A model generated the notes under the pieces. It was given only the letters and a program-made list of their open reading frames with translations. It was not told where the DNA came from and did not search any database. A DNA stretch of 37,392 nt from a virus: positions 1-37,392 of the IMG/VR virus record IMGVR_UViG_3300023174_000362, one strand, 5' to 3'. How positions within the stretch are numbered: the first letter of the stretch is position 1; each line of letters begins with the position of its first letter. A program made the translations under genes and the position numbers. This document shows, in pieces, positions 30,978 to 37,392 of the stretch.

Positions 30978-31813
30978 TGGCTCAACTACCGCGACATAAT
31001 GCTGCCCTAGAGGAAATGATCTATGAGGCATATCGTCAAAAAGAAAGCAAAGAGCTCATGCTCACCCGCATCGGCGCTTCAGGCATCGGTGAGGAGTGCG
31101 TGCGCTCTATCTGGTACGATTGGCGAGGTGCACATAATGACACTCCCGATGGGCGTATGCTGCGGTTGTTCAAGACGGGTTACATCCAAGAAGATAGAGT
31201 CGTTCAAGATTTGAAAGACGCTGGGCTTGAGGTCTGGGAGTTAGATCCTGAAACGGGAAAGCAGTGGACGTATACGGCGGCTGACGGGCATTTTGTCTGC
31301 AAGACTGACGGTACGATTCGCGGCGTTCCCGGAGCTGAAAAGACTCCTCACATACTCGAGATCAAGTCTTCCAATGTGAACGGCTTCAAAGAGCTTGAGA
31401 AGCGAGGCGTCAAGGAAGCCAAGCCTCAGCACTACTACCAGATGCATGCCGGAATGTGGCTATCAGGTCTGACTCGTGCTCTGTACGTTGCTGTATGTAA
31501 GGACAATGAAAAGTTCTACATTGAGCGTATTGAGCGTGATGAGGCAACGATAGAGGAAATTAAAGAGAAGCTGAACAAGCTCACCTCGATGATGTCCCCG
31601 CCGCCTAGAATCGCTGAGAAAGAGGGCGACTGGCGTTGCAAGTTCTGTGATGCTAAAGACGTGTGCTGGGGTAAAGCCGCACCTATTCAAAATTGTCGTA
31701 CTTGCCAGCATGCCGCTATCAAAGACGAAGGCGGGTGGTTCTGTGAGAAGTTTGCACAGGAGATCCCTTACAAAAATCAACTCAAAGGATGTGACCTATG
31801 GACACCGTATTGA
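30977..31813 (+). CDS. PD-(D/E)XK nuclease of the RecB/Cas4-like type with Fe-S cluster
   Basis: 278 residues. The nuclease core shows E72 in the GYIQED segment, D111 in KTDGT, E128-x-K130 in ILEIKSS, and a QxxxY-like HYYQMHAGMW after residue 151. One Cys before the core (C41) plus C221, C224 and C230 after it match the 4Fe-4S arrangement of Cas4 and AddB-like nucleases. A second Cys group (C240, C243, C256, C272) follows and is unusual. It probably makes the 3' ends used by the Sak4/SSB pair. The end overlaps the RuvC-like gene by 16 bases. Confidence 0.82.
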   Translation: MAQLPRHNAALEEMIYEAYRQKESKELMLTRIGASGIGEECVRSIWYDWRGAHNDTPDGRMLRLFKTGYIQEDRVVQDLKDAGLEVWELDPETGKQWTYTAADGHFVCKTDGTIRGVPGAEKTPHILEIKSSNVNGFKELEKRGVKEAKPQHYYQMHAGMWLSGLTRALYVAVCKDNEKFYIERIERDEATIEEIKEKLNKLTSMMSPPPRIAEKEGDWRCKFCDAKDVCWGKAAPIQNCRTCQHAAIKDEGGWFCEKFAQEIPYKNQLKGCDLWTPY

Positions 31814-32295
31814 AAACTTACGTCGGCATCGACCCAGGACTCAGCGGCGCGATCGCTTTCATAACAGGTACTGGTGCTTACGCCGTGTATGATATACCGA
31901 TCATGGCAAAGGGCACGGGCACTGTCAAGAATGAGATCAACGCGAACGGTATGAGACAAATCTTGCAGAAGACTATTACGCTAGAACCCGTCGCTATGCT
32001 TGAGCGTGTTAACGCGATGCCTGGTCAGGGTGTATCTAGCGTGTTCAGTCTAGGCGACTCTTTTGGGGCTTGCCGCTCAGTACTTGCCTGCACGGATATT
32101 CCCACGTTCTACGTCACCCCTACAGAGTGGAAGAAGCATTTCAAATTGACAAGCGACAAAGAGGAAGCTCGTGCGTTGGCTATCAAGTTGTATCCGCAAG
32201 CTGAGTTACATCTTAAGAAGCATATTGACCGCGCTGAGGCGCTGTTGATTGCTACGTATTTAAAGCATAAAGTAGAGAAAGCTCATAATGACTAA
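31798..32295 (+). CDS. RuvC-like Holliday junction resolvase
   Basis: 165 residues. The RNase H fold acidic sites are visible: GIDPG (D12), AMLERV (E69), and HIDRAEALLIA with H142/D144, as in RuvC. The segment PGQGVSSVFSLGDSFGACRS fits the central helix region of the family. It resolves four-way or branched DNA before packaging or during recombination. The start overlaps the nuclease gene by 16 bases, and the stop overlaps the next gene by eight. Confidence 0.88.
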   Translation: MDTVLKTYVGIDPGLSGAIAFITGTGAYAVYDIPIMAKGTGTVKNEINANGMRQILQKTITLEPVAMLERVNAMPGQGVSSVFSLGDSFGACRSVLACTDIPTFYVTPTEWKKHFKLTSDKEEARALAIKLYPQAELHLKKHIDRAEALLIATYLKHKVEKAHND

Positions 32296-32740
32296 ACCTT
32301 TCGATTCTGAAGCGAGCGCAAAGGCTCGCGAACAGTCTGAATTTCAACGCGAGTTGTATATCCGTAAGCACGCTGATGATGACTTCTGGGTTGATCTAGC
32401 TCGCGAGGCGGGTGTTTCACTTCCAATGTACTACGCCCGTCCTTCTGACTCAGGCGTCAAAGGTCTGCTTCGCAAGCTGAAGGTTGACTGGAATATCTAC
32501 TTGGAAGCCTATGGTTGGGAGAACACGGCTCAGTTCGAAGCCCTGAACCCTCGCTACAGCATGCGTGCTCTATCAGGTCTAATCTTAGAACTCTGGGGTG
32601 AGCGTCAGCGCCTTCGTGAGTCATGCGCAGCAGCTGCTGATCTGCGTGGCGTCAAAGTAGGCTCCTCTGAACCCAAAACTTTCAAGTATCCAAGAGGTAC
32701 TGCCAAAGTTCGCCGCACGCCTCTTAAGACCGCCGCCTAA
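32288..32740 (+). CDS. Unknown helical protein after the resolvase
   Basis: 150 residues, starting MTKPFDSEASAKAREQSEFQ. The N-terminal half is charged and helical (DDDFWVDLAREAGVSL), followed by a basic Leu-rich region and a basic C-terminus (TFKYPRGTAKVRRTPLKTAA), so DNA binding is possible. It overlaps the resolvase by eight bases. No domain recognised. A weak AT hairpin (CTTTTTAATTAAAAAAG) follows and may end this unit. Confidence 0.66.
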   Translation: MTKPFDSEASAKAREQSEFQRELYIRKHADDDFWVDLAREAGVSLPMYYARPSDSGVKGLLRKLKVDWNIYLEAYGWENTAQFEALNPRYSMRALSGLILELWGERQRLRESCAAAADLRGVKVGSSEPKTFKYPRGTAKVRRTPLKTAA

Positions 32741-32780
32741 ACTCGCTACGCTTTTTAATTAAAAAAGATAACGTCGCCGC

Positions 32781-32800
32781 GCGTATCTAGGTTATAATTA
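32781..32800 (+). promoter_or_regulatory. Degenerate promoter-like motif before the HD-hydrolase unit
   Basis: GTATCTAG followed by GTTATAATTACTTC, with TTATAAT at 32792-32798. The CTTAG box is not at the usual spacing. It gives a leader of about 25 bases to the ATG at 32829, with AAGGA at good spacing. Confidence 0.4.
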
Positions 32801-32828
32801 CTTCTGAACTGATAACTCAAGGAACTAT

Positions 32829-33338
32829 ATGGTTGCTCATCACATGATCAAAACTATCCGTCACGGTAATACCGTCAGGCGGTGGCACACGAGGCGTATG
32901 CATCACTACGAAACTGTAGGCGAACATACGGCTAACGTGCTTACAATTATCTTCGCGCTCTGTCACGACCGTAACCCTTCGGCTTCGCTTATCGGCGCTG
33001 CATTGATGCACGATACGGCTGAGCAGTGGGTAGGCGACGTGCCTGCTACGGCGAAGTGGGAATCACCTGAGTTGAAAGCGGCTCTCGATGCCTTGGAAGA
33101 AAAGAAGCTGAGCGATAACTGGATACATATCCCAGACATTGACGATGATGAGCGGCTCGTGCTGAAGTGGGCTGATATGCTTGACTTATGCTATACCTGC
33201 CTCATTGAGCTAGATATGGGCAATCGTGATATGGCTGACGTGTTTGATCGCGGTGTTGACTACTTGAAAAAGCTAGAGCCGCATCCTGTAGGGTTGGATT
33301 TATTAGATGCACTTGTAAAGGAAAGAAAGCATGTCTAA
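32829..33338 (+). CDS. HD-domain phosphohydrolase (YfbR-like nucleotidase)
   Basis: 169 residues. Features: VRRWHTRRM (16-24), VGEHTANV with H33, the HD pair H61-D62 in LMHDTAEQWVGD, PATAKWE after it, and a later WADMLDL supplying the last Asp. This is the YfbR-like layout of 5'-deoxynucleotidases, in which the RW residues bind substrate. In phages with altered bases, HD enzymes such as DatZ remove competing canonical dNTPs, so a similar role here is attractive but unproven. It starts after its own promoter-like motif and is coupled to the DUF1599-like gene by an eight-base overlap. Confidence 0.85.
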   Translation: MVAHHMIKTIRHGNTVRRWHTRRMHHYETVGEHTANVLTIIFALCHDRNPSASLIGAALMHDTAEQWVGDVPATAKWESPELKAALDALEEKKLSDNWIHIPDIDDDERLVLKWADMLDLCYTCLIELDMGNRDMADVFDRGVDYLKKLEPHPVGLDLLDALVKERKHV

Positions 33339-33681
33339 GTTGTTAGAGGGTTTGAACGGTATCACCGCTGCCGATATCAGCGGGTTGGTCAAGGCTGAGC
33401 GTAGCTATGGTGATAGCTGGCGCCGCCGAGGGGGTATCGGGGCTTTCATGATGCTTGCCCGTAAGTGGGATCGCATTGAGAATCAAGCTCAGGTGTATGG
33501 TTGGGACATATTTGATGCTATTACTAGCGACAAGCGTCCTGAGGGTATAATTGATGATATCCGTGACTTACGTCGATACCTTCTGCTCGTCGAAGAACAT
33601 CTGTTTGCTAGCGTTGCTCAAGTTGCCAAAGAAGCCCCTGAAGGTGATGCCGGTCAGGGTTACGTCAATCAAGATCGTTGA
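33331..33681 (+). CDS. DUF1599-like (nucleotide-modification-associated) protein
   Basis: 116 residues. The core YGDSWRRRGGIGAFMMLARK followed by WDRIEN (26-51) and the C-terminal DDIRDLRRYLLLVEEHL (75-91) match the DUF1599-type domain, also called nucleotide modification associated domain 1 from its neighbourhoods in modified-DNA phages. It is helical, with conserved Asp and Arg residues, and may be a nucleotide-pool or MazG-like factor. It overlaps the HD gene by eight bases. The biochemical function is unknown. Confidence 0.65.
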   Translation: MSKLLEGLNGITAADISGLVKAERSYGDSWRRRGGIGAFMMLARKWDRIENQAQVYGWDIFDAITSDKRPEGIIDDIRDLRRYLLLVEEHLFASVAQVAKEAPEGDAGQGYVNQDR

Positions 33682-33689
33682 GGTTCTGC

Positions 33690-33878
33690 ATGGCTCAGTT
33701 TCAAATTGAACTACAAGTCACAGAGGGTAAGACGCCTCTAGTATCTGTTCTCGGGGATATTGAAACCCCAGGATGGGAAGGTCAGTTGATCAAAGGTATA
33801 GACGAATTGCTAGAATTGATCGTTGATATGTATGGTAAAGACGTAGTCCAGAAAGGGCTAGAAAGGCATTTCAAGTGA
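33690..33878 (+). CDS. Small unknown protein
   Basis: 62 residues from ATG 33690 (MAQFQIELQVTEGKTPLV), with GAGG upstream and an eight-base gap from the previous stop. A short beta-rich N-terminal part is followed by an amphipathic helical half (LIKGIDELLELIVDMYGKDV). The end overlaps the GTG start of the next gene by four bases. No family recognised. Confidence 0.64.
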   Translation: MAQFQIELQVTEGKTPLVSVLGDIETPGWEGQLIKGIDELLELIVDMYGKDVVQKGLERHFK

Positions 33879-34051
33879 ATGATACTACTAGAAGTTATCC
33901 CCGCACGATGCAAGAAGCTTTCAAAGATGCGGACTACGCGATATCTATTGAGGGCTATACAGAAAATCCTAAAATGACAGTTCTAGACTACGCTGTCATT
34001 GTTCTAAGTTTATCTGTTTGCGGCTGCGTTCTCGCTTACGTTCTATTGTGA
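33875..34051 (+). CDS. Small protein with C-terminal membrane segment, GTG start
   Basis: 58 residues, from GTG 33875 overlapping the previous stop as GTGA, with AAAGG upstream. The N-terminus SYPRTMQEAF recalls a small phage family with an R-x-YPRT-x-x-EAF motif. A hydrophobic span (about 37-58, VLDYAVIVLSLSVCGCVLAY) follows. It is the last gene of the rightward block. It may be a membrane-inserted host-interaction or holin-like factor; nothing decisive is visible. Confidence 0.6.
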   Translation: MNDTTRSYPRTMQEAFKDADYAISIEGYTENPKMTVLDYAVIVLSLSVCGCVLAYVLL

Positions 34052-34053
34052 GC

Positions 34054-34085
34054 AAAAAAGACCCCCTTCCTTGCGGTTGGGGGTC
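34054..34085 (-). terminator. Strong rho-independent terminator of the leftward late unit
   Basis: On the minus strand, GACCCCC (34085-34079), a 12-base loop with an inner GG/CC pairing, then GGGGGTC (34066-34060), followed by TTTTTT (34059-34054). It sits just past the end of the lytic transglycosylase gene and just before the rightward block ends, so it separates convergent transcription. The plus strand has only four A after the stem and no T-run, so it acts mainly leftward. Confidence 0.85.
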
Positions 34086-34104
34086 AAAAGTCTCAACGGC
34101 AAAC

Positions 34105-35448
34105 CTATTGAGGACTTGAGGAGAACTGTTTCATTTGCTGATCTAGCTCTTGCAGCAAAGCGCCATTGTACTGTAGGGGAGATACTTTTGGACGACCGAA
34201 AGAAGGCTTCTGATACATCTGCTCTTCTCTAGGTGTAATCGGCATAACTGGTCCTTCAGACGCAATCTTATTCCGAGCTTTGTCAAGCGTTGCCAATGCG
34301 CCAGCTGAACCTAGACCGACTAGAGTTGCTGGAATTGTCGCGGGAGGGAACATGCCTGCAGCTGAGGACAGAGCACCTGTTCCGGCTAGGACGGCTCCCG
34401 GAATGTCACCCCGACGAAGGCGGCTCTCAGTTTCTACTCCACCTGCCCCAATACCGAATCCACCAAGGGCTCCTCGAGTAATTGGTGATCCTGCAACTGC
34501 TCCTAGAGCGCTCTTGACCTGCTGACCCACTGTAGGGGGTGGGGCTTCAAATGCTGGAGGCTTCGGAAAATTAAATTCCGGTTTTCTAACTTCACCCGTC
34601 ATCGGGTTACGCCATTTTGAGCCCTCTCTCGTACCCGTCTCAAACATGTGAGCTTCTTTATATCCTGGTGCTCCACGATCTTTGTAACCTTGAGACAAAG
34701 CCCAGTTACGAACACCAGGAGGGCTACCCGAGGCTGAAGGTCCTGAGGGAACGCCTCTAAATGACTCGCCTATTTCTTTTGCTACAGTCATCAAGCCCTG
34801 CTTCGCGGCGGGTATGGCTCCTGCTGAGGCTCCAAGCGCAGTACCGAGTCCTCCACCGATAATGTCTTGTTTGACGTCAAACCCGTAGGCAGGTTTATTG
34901 GCTTGCTGTTTTTGAGAGAACAGATCATAGTCAAACGCCCAAGGGTCAGGTTGAGTTGACTCTGCAGGTTGAGTAGCTGCAGCTCCAGTAGTTGAAGCTG
35001 AAGCCGCAGTTGGAGTTCCGGTTGCAAACTGTTTGATTCGAATCAAATAGTCTAGCGTTTCTTCAGGTAAATGTTTTGGATCGCCTGTTTTAACGAACTG
35101 AGTCCCCGGACCAGCGTTATATGCGGCGTACACACGATCTATTCGCTCAGGATCACCTGCACCTACTTTTTTATCAGTGTAGAGCTGTTTAAAGAACATA
35201 ACACCGCCTCTGATGTTATCATCCTCGTTTTTAGGATCTACGTTGAGAAGCTTCGCCCTATCAGGCATCAGCTGCATTGGACCTAGTGCCCCAGCTGGCG
35301 ATGTTATATTGCCGAATCTATTTTCAGCCATAGCCATCGGTATAATCAACTCAGGGGGGACACCCTGCTTCTCAGCTTCAGTATAGATCTTTGAAGCTAC
35401 GCGTAGCTGATCTTCTGAAAGTTGCTTTGAGAGTTTAGTTAAGTCCAT
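34105..35448 (-). CDS. Virion-associated lytic transglycosylase (SLT domain)
   Basis: 447 residues. The N-terminal 125 residues are a soluble lytic transglycosylase domain: catalytic E42 in AMAENRFG, then SPAGALGPMQLMP at 50-62 and AAYNAGPG at 108-115. It cleaves peptidoglycan, probably at DNA entry. The rest contains Gly/Ala-rich hydrophobic stretches (GGGLGTALGASAGAIPAAKQ and ITRGALGGFGIGAGGVETE) resembling ejection proteins that line a channel, plus Pro-rich linkers. It is the last gene of the leftward late unit, before the terminator. Confidence 0.85.
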   Translation of the reverse strand: MDLTKLSKQLSEDQLRVASKIYTEAEKQGVPPELIIPMAMAENRFGNITSPAGALGPMQLMPDRAKLLNVDPKNEDDNIRGGVMFFKQLYTDKKVGAGDPERIDRVYAAYNAGPGTQFVKTGDPKHLPEETLDYLIRIKQFATGTPTAASASTTGAAATQPAESTQPDPWAFDYDLFSQKQQANKPAYGFDVKQDIIGGGLGTALGASAGAIPAAKQGLMTVAKEIGESFRGVPSGPSASGSPPGVRNWALSQGYKDRGAPGYKEAHMFETGTREGSKWRNPMTGEVRKPEFNFPKPPAFEAPPPTVGQQVKSALGAVAGSPITRGALGGFGIGAGGVETESRLRRGDIPGAVLAGTGALSSAAGMFPPATIPATLVGLGSAGALATLDKARNKIASEGPVMPITPREEQMYQKPSFGRPKVSPLQYNGALLQELDQQMKQFSSSPQ

Positions 35449-35456
35449 ACGCCGCC

Positions 35457-37034
35457 TTACTGTGGTTTCTTGGCTTTGTTTCTAGCTTCGCGCTCGGCTT
35501 CGAAAGGATTCTTAGCACCACTAGTAGGGGCAGGTGCAGAGGAGGGCGTCTCGCCAAGTTTAAACGTCTTAGAGAGCCATCCTTCATAACCATTGACTAG
35601 TTTATCGTACTCGGGTGTACTCTTGAATTCTTCAAGCGTCTTAGTCGCACCTTCAGCTTTGCGGTAGGCGCGCAAGCCTTTCATCACATCAAGATCAAAG
35701 TCATTTCTACGACCTGTCAATTGAGCCATAGAGATAAGTTGAGCGGCGGGGTCGCTTGTTGAGCCGATAACCCTCGCCACGCCAGCGTCTTCCATGTTAG
35801 ACACAGAGCCTTGACCGACCAGCATAGTTTTGCGGAAGTTAAAATGCAAGCGAGCAAGATCGCTAGCCATTTGACTTACAGCCAGCATATCTACGTCTTT
35901 AGTGTCAAAATCAGCTTTACGTAAAAAGTCTTCAATATTCTCTTTAGTAAACGTCGCTTTAGACGCATCGGCTGCGTTTTCGCCTTTTTCTTTAGCGAAA
36001 GAAGCTAGAGCATAACCGATTCCTGGCTTCTTTAGTAAACCGTACATTTGCGCATTTTCATTAGCATTTTTAATGATACGCAATGCTGTGAATTTAGACT
36101 CACGACTTGTAGGCTCTGTTTCCAAGAACTTCTGCGTATCAGCCGCCTGACCTTTTCCAGTTTCTGTAGAGGCGGCTTGCGTTTGAGCTTCTGTAGCTTT
36201 AGACTGCTGTACTGTGGAGGCGGCTACTTTTGGAGCATTTGTACCTGCACCTGCCTCTGTAGCAGGAGGAGCTCCAGTAGCGCCGAACCGCAACTTGTTA
36301 AATATCTTGTCAATCGTTGGAAGATCGCTTTTATTTCGAGCCTCACGCAACGCGATAAGATCTTCTTGAGAACCGAGCAATACTGGGGTGCCTTTGTCAG
36401 TAGTCTTCTCAGGGAAACGAATCTCGACGTCGGGACCTCCTGGTGGAGTAACAGGCGTGATTTGTCCGTTCAACTTGTTGTACATGTATCCTGGTTGAGA
36501 GCCGATAGCGGCAAGGTTCATCTCGTACTCTGCTTTTAACGCTTCACCTAGTTTAGGATTAGCGATCATCATATTACGAATAAACTCAGGATTTACTGGC
36601 GTGCCTCTAATGTTAATAGTAGGTGACCCGCCTTGACCTGCAGCTCCAGTGCCGCCGACAGTTGCTCCAGATTGAGGAAGCATTTTAAGAGCCGCGCCTG
36701 TTTGTGCGCTCTCCAAGCCCATACGCTCCATCTGATAACGCATCATCGCGTTATCAGCGGCTTGTTTGTCTTCCATCTGTTTTGCAGCTGCGTAGCTTTT
36801 TGTAGCGCGTCCTAGGCTTTCACCGAAAGAGCCTGTACGTCCTGGGTCAAAGAACTCACCCGCCGCCGCTAGCATAGAGGGGCTGAGTGAAGGCTCTTCG
36901 GTACGCTTCCGAAGCATGTCAGCGAGAACACCCTCGGCTTCTTTTACCGACTTCAATTTAGCCGCGTACTCAGGATCTGAACCTAAGAACGGGATGTCGT
37001 TTACCGCAGAAAGTCCAGATTTTATTTCAGCCAT
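35457..37034 (-). CDS. Large probable internal virion/ejection protein
   Basis: 525 residues, Ala/Gly/Gln/Thr-rich. Features include a helical charged N-terminus (YAAKLKSVKEAEGVLADMLR), a Gly-rich region with GGTGAAGQGG near 130, a low-complexity Gln/Thr/Ala stretch near 280 (AAPKVAASTVQQSK-like), and a helical second half. There is no enzymatic motif. It lies between the SLT protein and another virion-like protein, the place of ejection proteins in podovirus-like genomes. Function is inferred from composition and context. Confidence 0.7.
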   Translation of the reverse strand: MAEIKSGLSAVNDIPFLGSDPEYAAKLKSVKEAEGVLADMLRKRTEEPSLSPSMLAAAGEFFDPGRTGSFGESLGRATKSYAAAKQMEDKQAADNAMMRYQMERMGLESAQTGAALKMLPQSGATVGGTGAAGQGGSPTINIRGTPVNPEFIRNMMIANPKLGEALKAEYEMNLAAIGSQPGYMYNKLNGQITPVTPPGGPDVEIRFPEKTTDKGTPVLLGSQEDLIALREARNKSDLPTIDKIFNKLRFGATGAPPATEAGAGTNAPKVAASTVQQSKATEAQTQAASTETGKGQAADTQKFLETEPTSRESKFTALRIIKNANENAQMYGLLKKPGIGYALASFAKEKGENAADASKATFTKENIEDFLRKADFDTKDVDMLAVSQMASDLARLHFNFRKTMLVGQGSVSNMEDAGVARVIGSTSDPAAQLISMAQLTGRRNDFDLDVMKGLRAYRKAEGATKTLEEFKSTPEYDKLVNGYEGWLSKTFKLGETPSSAPAPTSGAKNPFEAEREARNKAKKPQ

Positions 37035-37035
37035 T

Positions 37036-37392
37036 TTATGTACTTCCTACTCCGCCGTCTTGGACTACGCCTTCATAATTGAAAGTTGGGTCTAAACCAG
37101 GAAAAATTGTACCTACTCCGCTGTTAGGGCTAGATAAAGCGCTGTTTAGAGCTTTCTGGAACCCTTGGAATGGGCTTGTACCTCCGGCTCCAGAGGCAAA
37201 CAGGGCTCCTAGTCCTGCGATCTGCTGCAAAGGTGATGCTGAGTATGCACCAGGCAGCGGTCCTTTGTACTCTTGCGCTGTAGACGTCGGTACTGTATAA
37301 CCGCGTAGCAGTTGAGCCGCATTAGTAGCAGTCGTCAATGGAGCATTAATCTTTGCCTGTCGGAGAGCTTGCTCTTGACCGCCTAAGTCCAT
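37036..37392 (-). CDS. Partial virion protein, C-terminal 118 residues visible
   Basis: The frame is open from the right edge, with a Met codon exactly at 37390-37392 that is more likely internal than a start. The visible 118 residues are Gln/Ala/Gly-rich (LGGQEQALRQAKINA, YKGPLPGAYSASPLQQIA) and end GGVGST. The stop is one base before the next start. The composition resembles tail, internal or adhesion-type virion proteins of podovirus-like phages; the true N-terminus lies outside the window. Confidence 0.6.
   Translation of the reverse strand: MDLGGQEQALRQAKINAPLTTATNAAQLLRGYTVPTSTAQEYKGPLPGAYSASPLQQIAGLGALFASGAGGTSPFQGFQKALNSALSSPNSGVGTIFPGLDPTFNYEGVVQDGGVGST

Noticed and set aside
32829-33338. 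DatZ/PurZ-type diaminopurine (Z) genome
   Set aside because: The HD protein looks YfbR-like and no PurZ (adenylosuccinate-synthetase-like) gene is in the window; the other genes point to thymine, not adenine, modification. PurZ outside the window cannot be excluded.
33879-33977. ATG-started 32-codon alternative to the GTG gene at 33875
   Set aside because: It gives a basic low-complexity peptide without a fitting SD; the GTG frame has coupling and a coherent membrane protein.
1-37392. Lysogeny module (integrase, attachment site, CI-type repressor)
   Set aside because: No tyrosine or serine recombinase signature was found; the single small HTH protein is not enough to claim lysogeny.

Overview
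The window is part of a tailed double-stranded DNA bacteriophage genome (Caudoviricetes). It carries a terminase pair, a P22-type portal, a scaffold-like protein, and a complete phage replication and recombination set. No bacterial housekeeping genes, rRNA or convincing tRNA were seen, and no integrase or excisionase. Genes are tightly packed with many ATGA and TAATG overlaps and clear Shine-Dalgarno (SD) sequences. The host cannot be named from the sequence. Several small proteins resemble families I associate with phages of aquatic or Burkholderiales-like Gram-negative bacteria, but that is a weak impression.

Layout. (1) 1-11155, minus strand: packaging and head genes, read leftwards: zinc-binding protein, TerS, small protein, TerL, small protein, a large protein with a PcfJ-like domain, an unknown, portal, two very small genes, a GroES-like co-chaperonin, scaffold-like protein, an unknown, and the start of a capsid-region protein that runs off the left edge. 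(2) 11156-11684: an AT-rich gap with nested perfect inverted repeats (a possible replication origin) and a rho-independent terminator. (3) 11685-13578, minus strand: seven small genes of unknown function, probably early. (4) 13579-13979: a divergent promoter region. (5) 13980-34051, plus strand: SF2 helicase, primase-helicase, HTH protein, two-domain glycosyltransferase, a run of small proteins, a DNA-base hypermodification cluster (21816-26888), family A DNA polymerase, a Sak4-type ATPase, an SSB-like protein, a RecB/Cas4-like nuclease, a RuvC-like resolvase, an HD phosphohydrolase and a DUF1599-like protein. (6) 34054-37392, minus strand: a strong terminator, a lytic transglycosylase virion protein, a large likely internal virion protein, and the end of another protein cut by the right edge.

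How the genes work together. The most notable system is the 21.8-26.9 kb cluster. A thymidylate-synthase homologue that keeps the dUMP-selecting Asn, two tandem P-loop kinases of the 5-hydroxymethyl-dU DNA kinase type, an alpha-glutamyl/putrescinyl-thymine pyrophosphorylase-like protein and a helical-domain protein of the same pathway together predict that the phage replaces or hypermodifies thymidine. 5-hmdU would be made as a nucleotide, phosphorylated in DNA and then substituted. A Rossmann/SAM-methyltransferase-like protein sits inside the cluster and a two-domain glycosyltransferase lies upstream; both are candidate tailoring enzymes. No PLP-dependent or radical-SAM tailoring enzyme is visible, so the final base cannot be predicted.

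Expression. A recurrent promoter-like motif, CTTAG-N7/8-(T/C)TATAAT-NN-ACTCA, lies in front of several transcription units on both strands. If the genome is circular or circularly permuted, the two minus-strand flanks are one late operon running from about 11.2 kb through the unseen part to the terminator at 34.05 kb.
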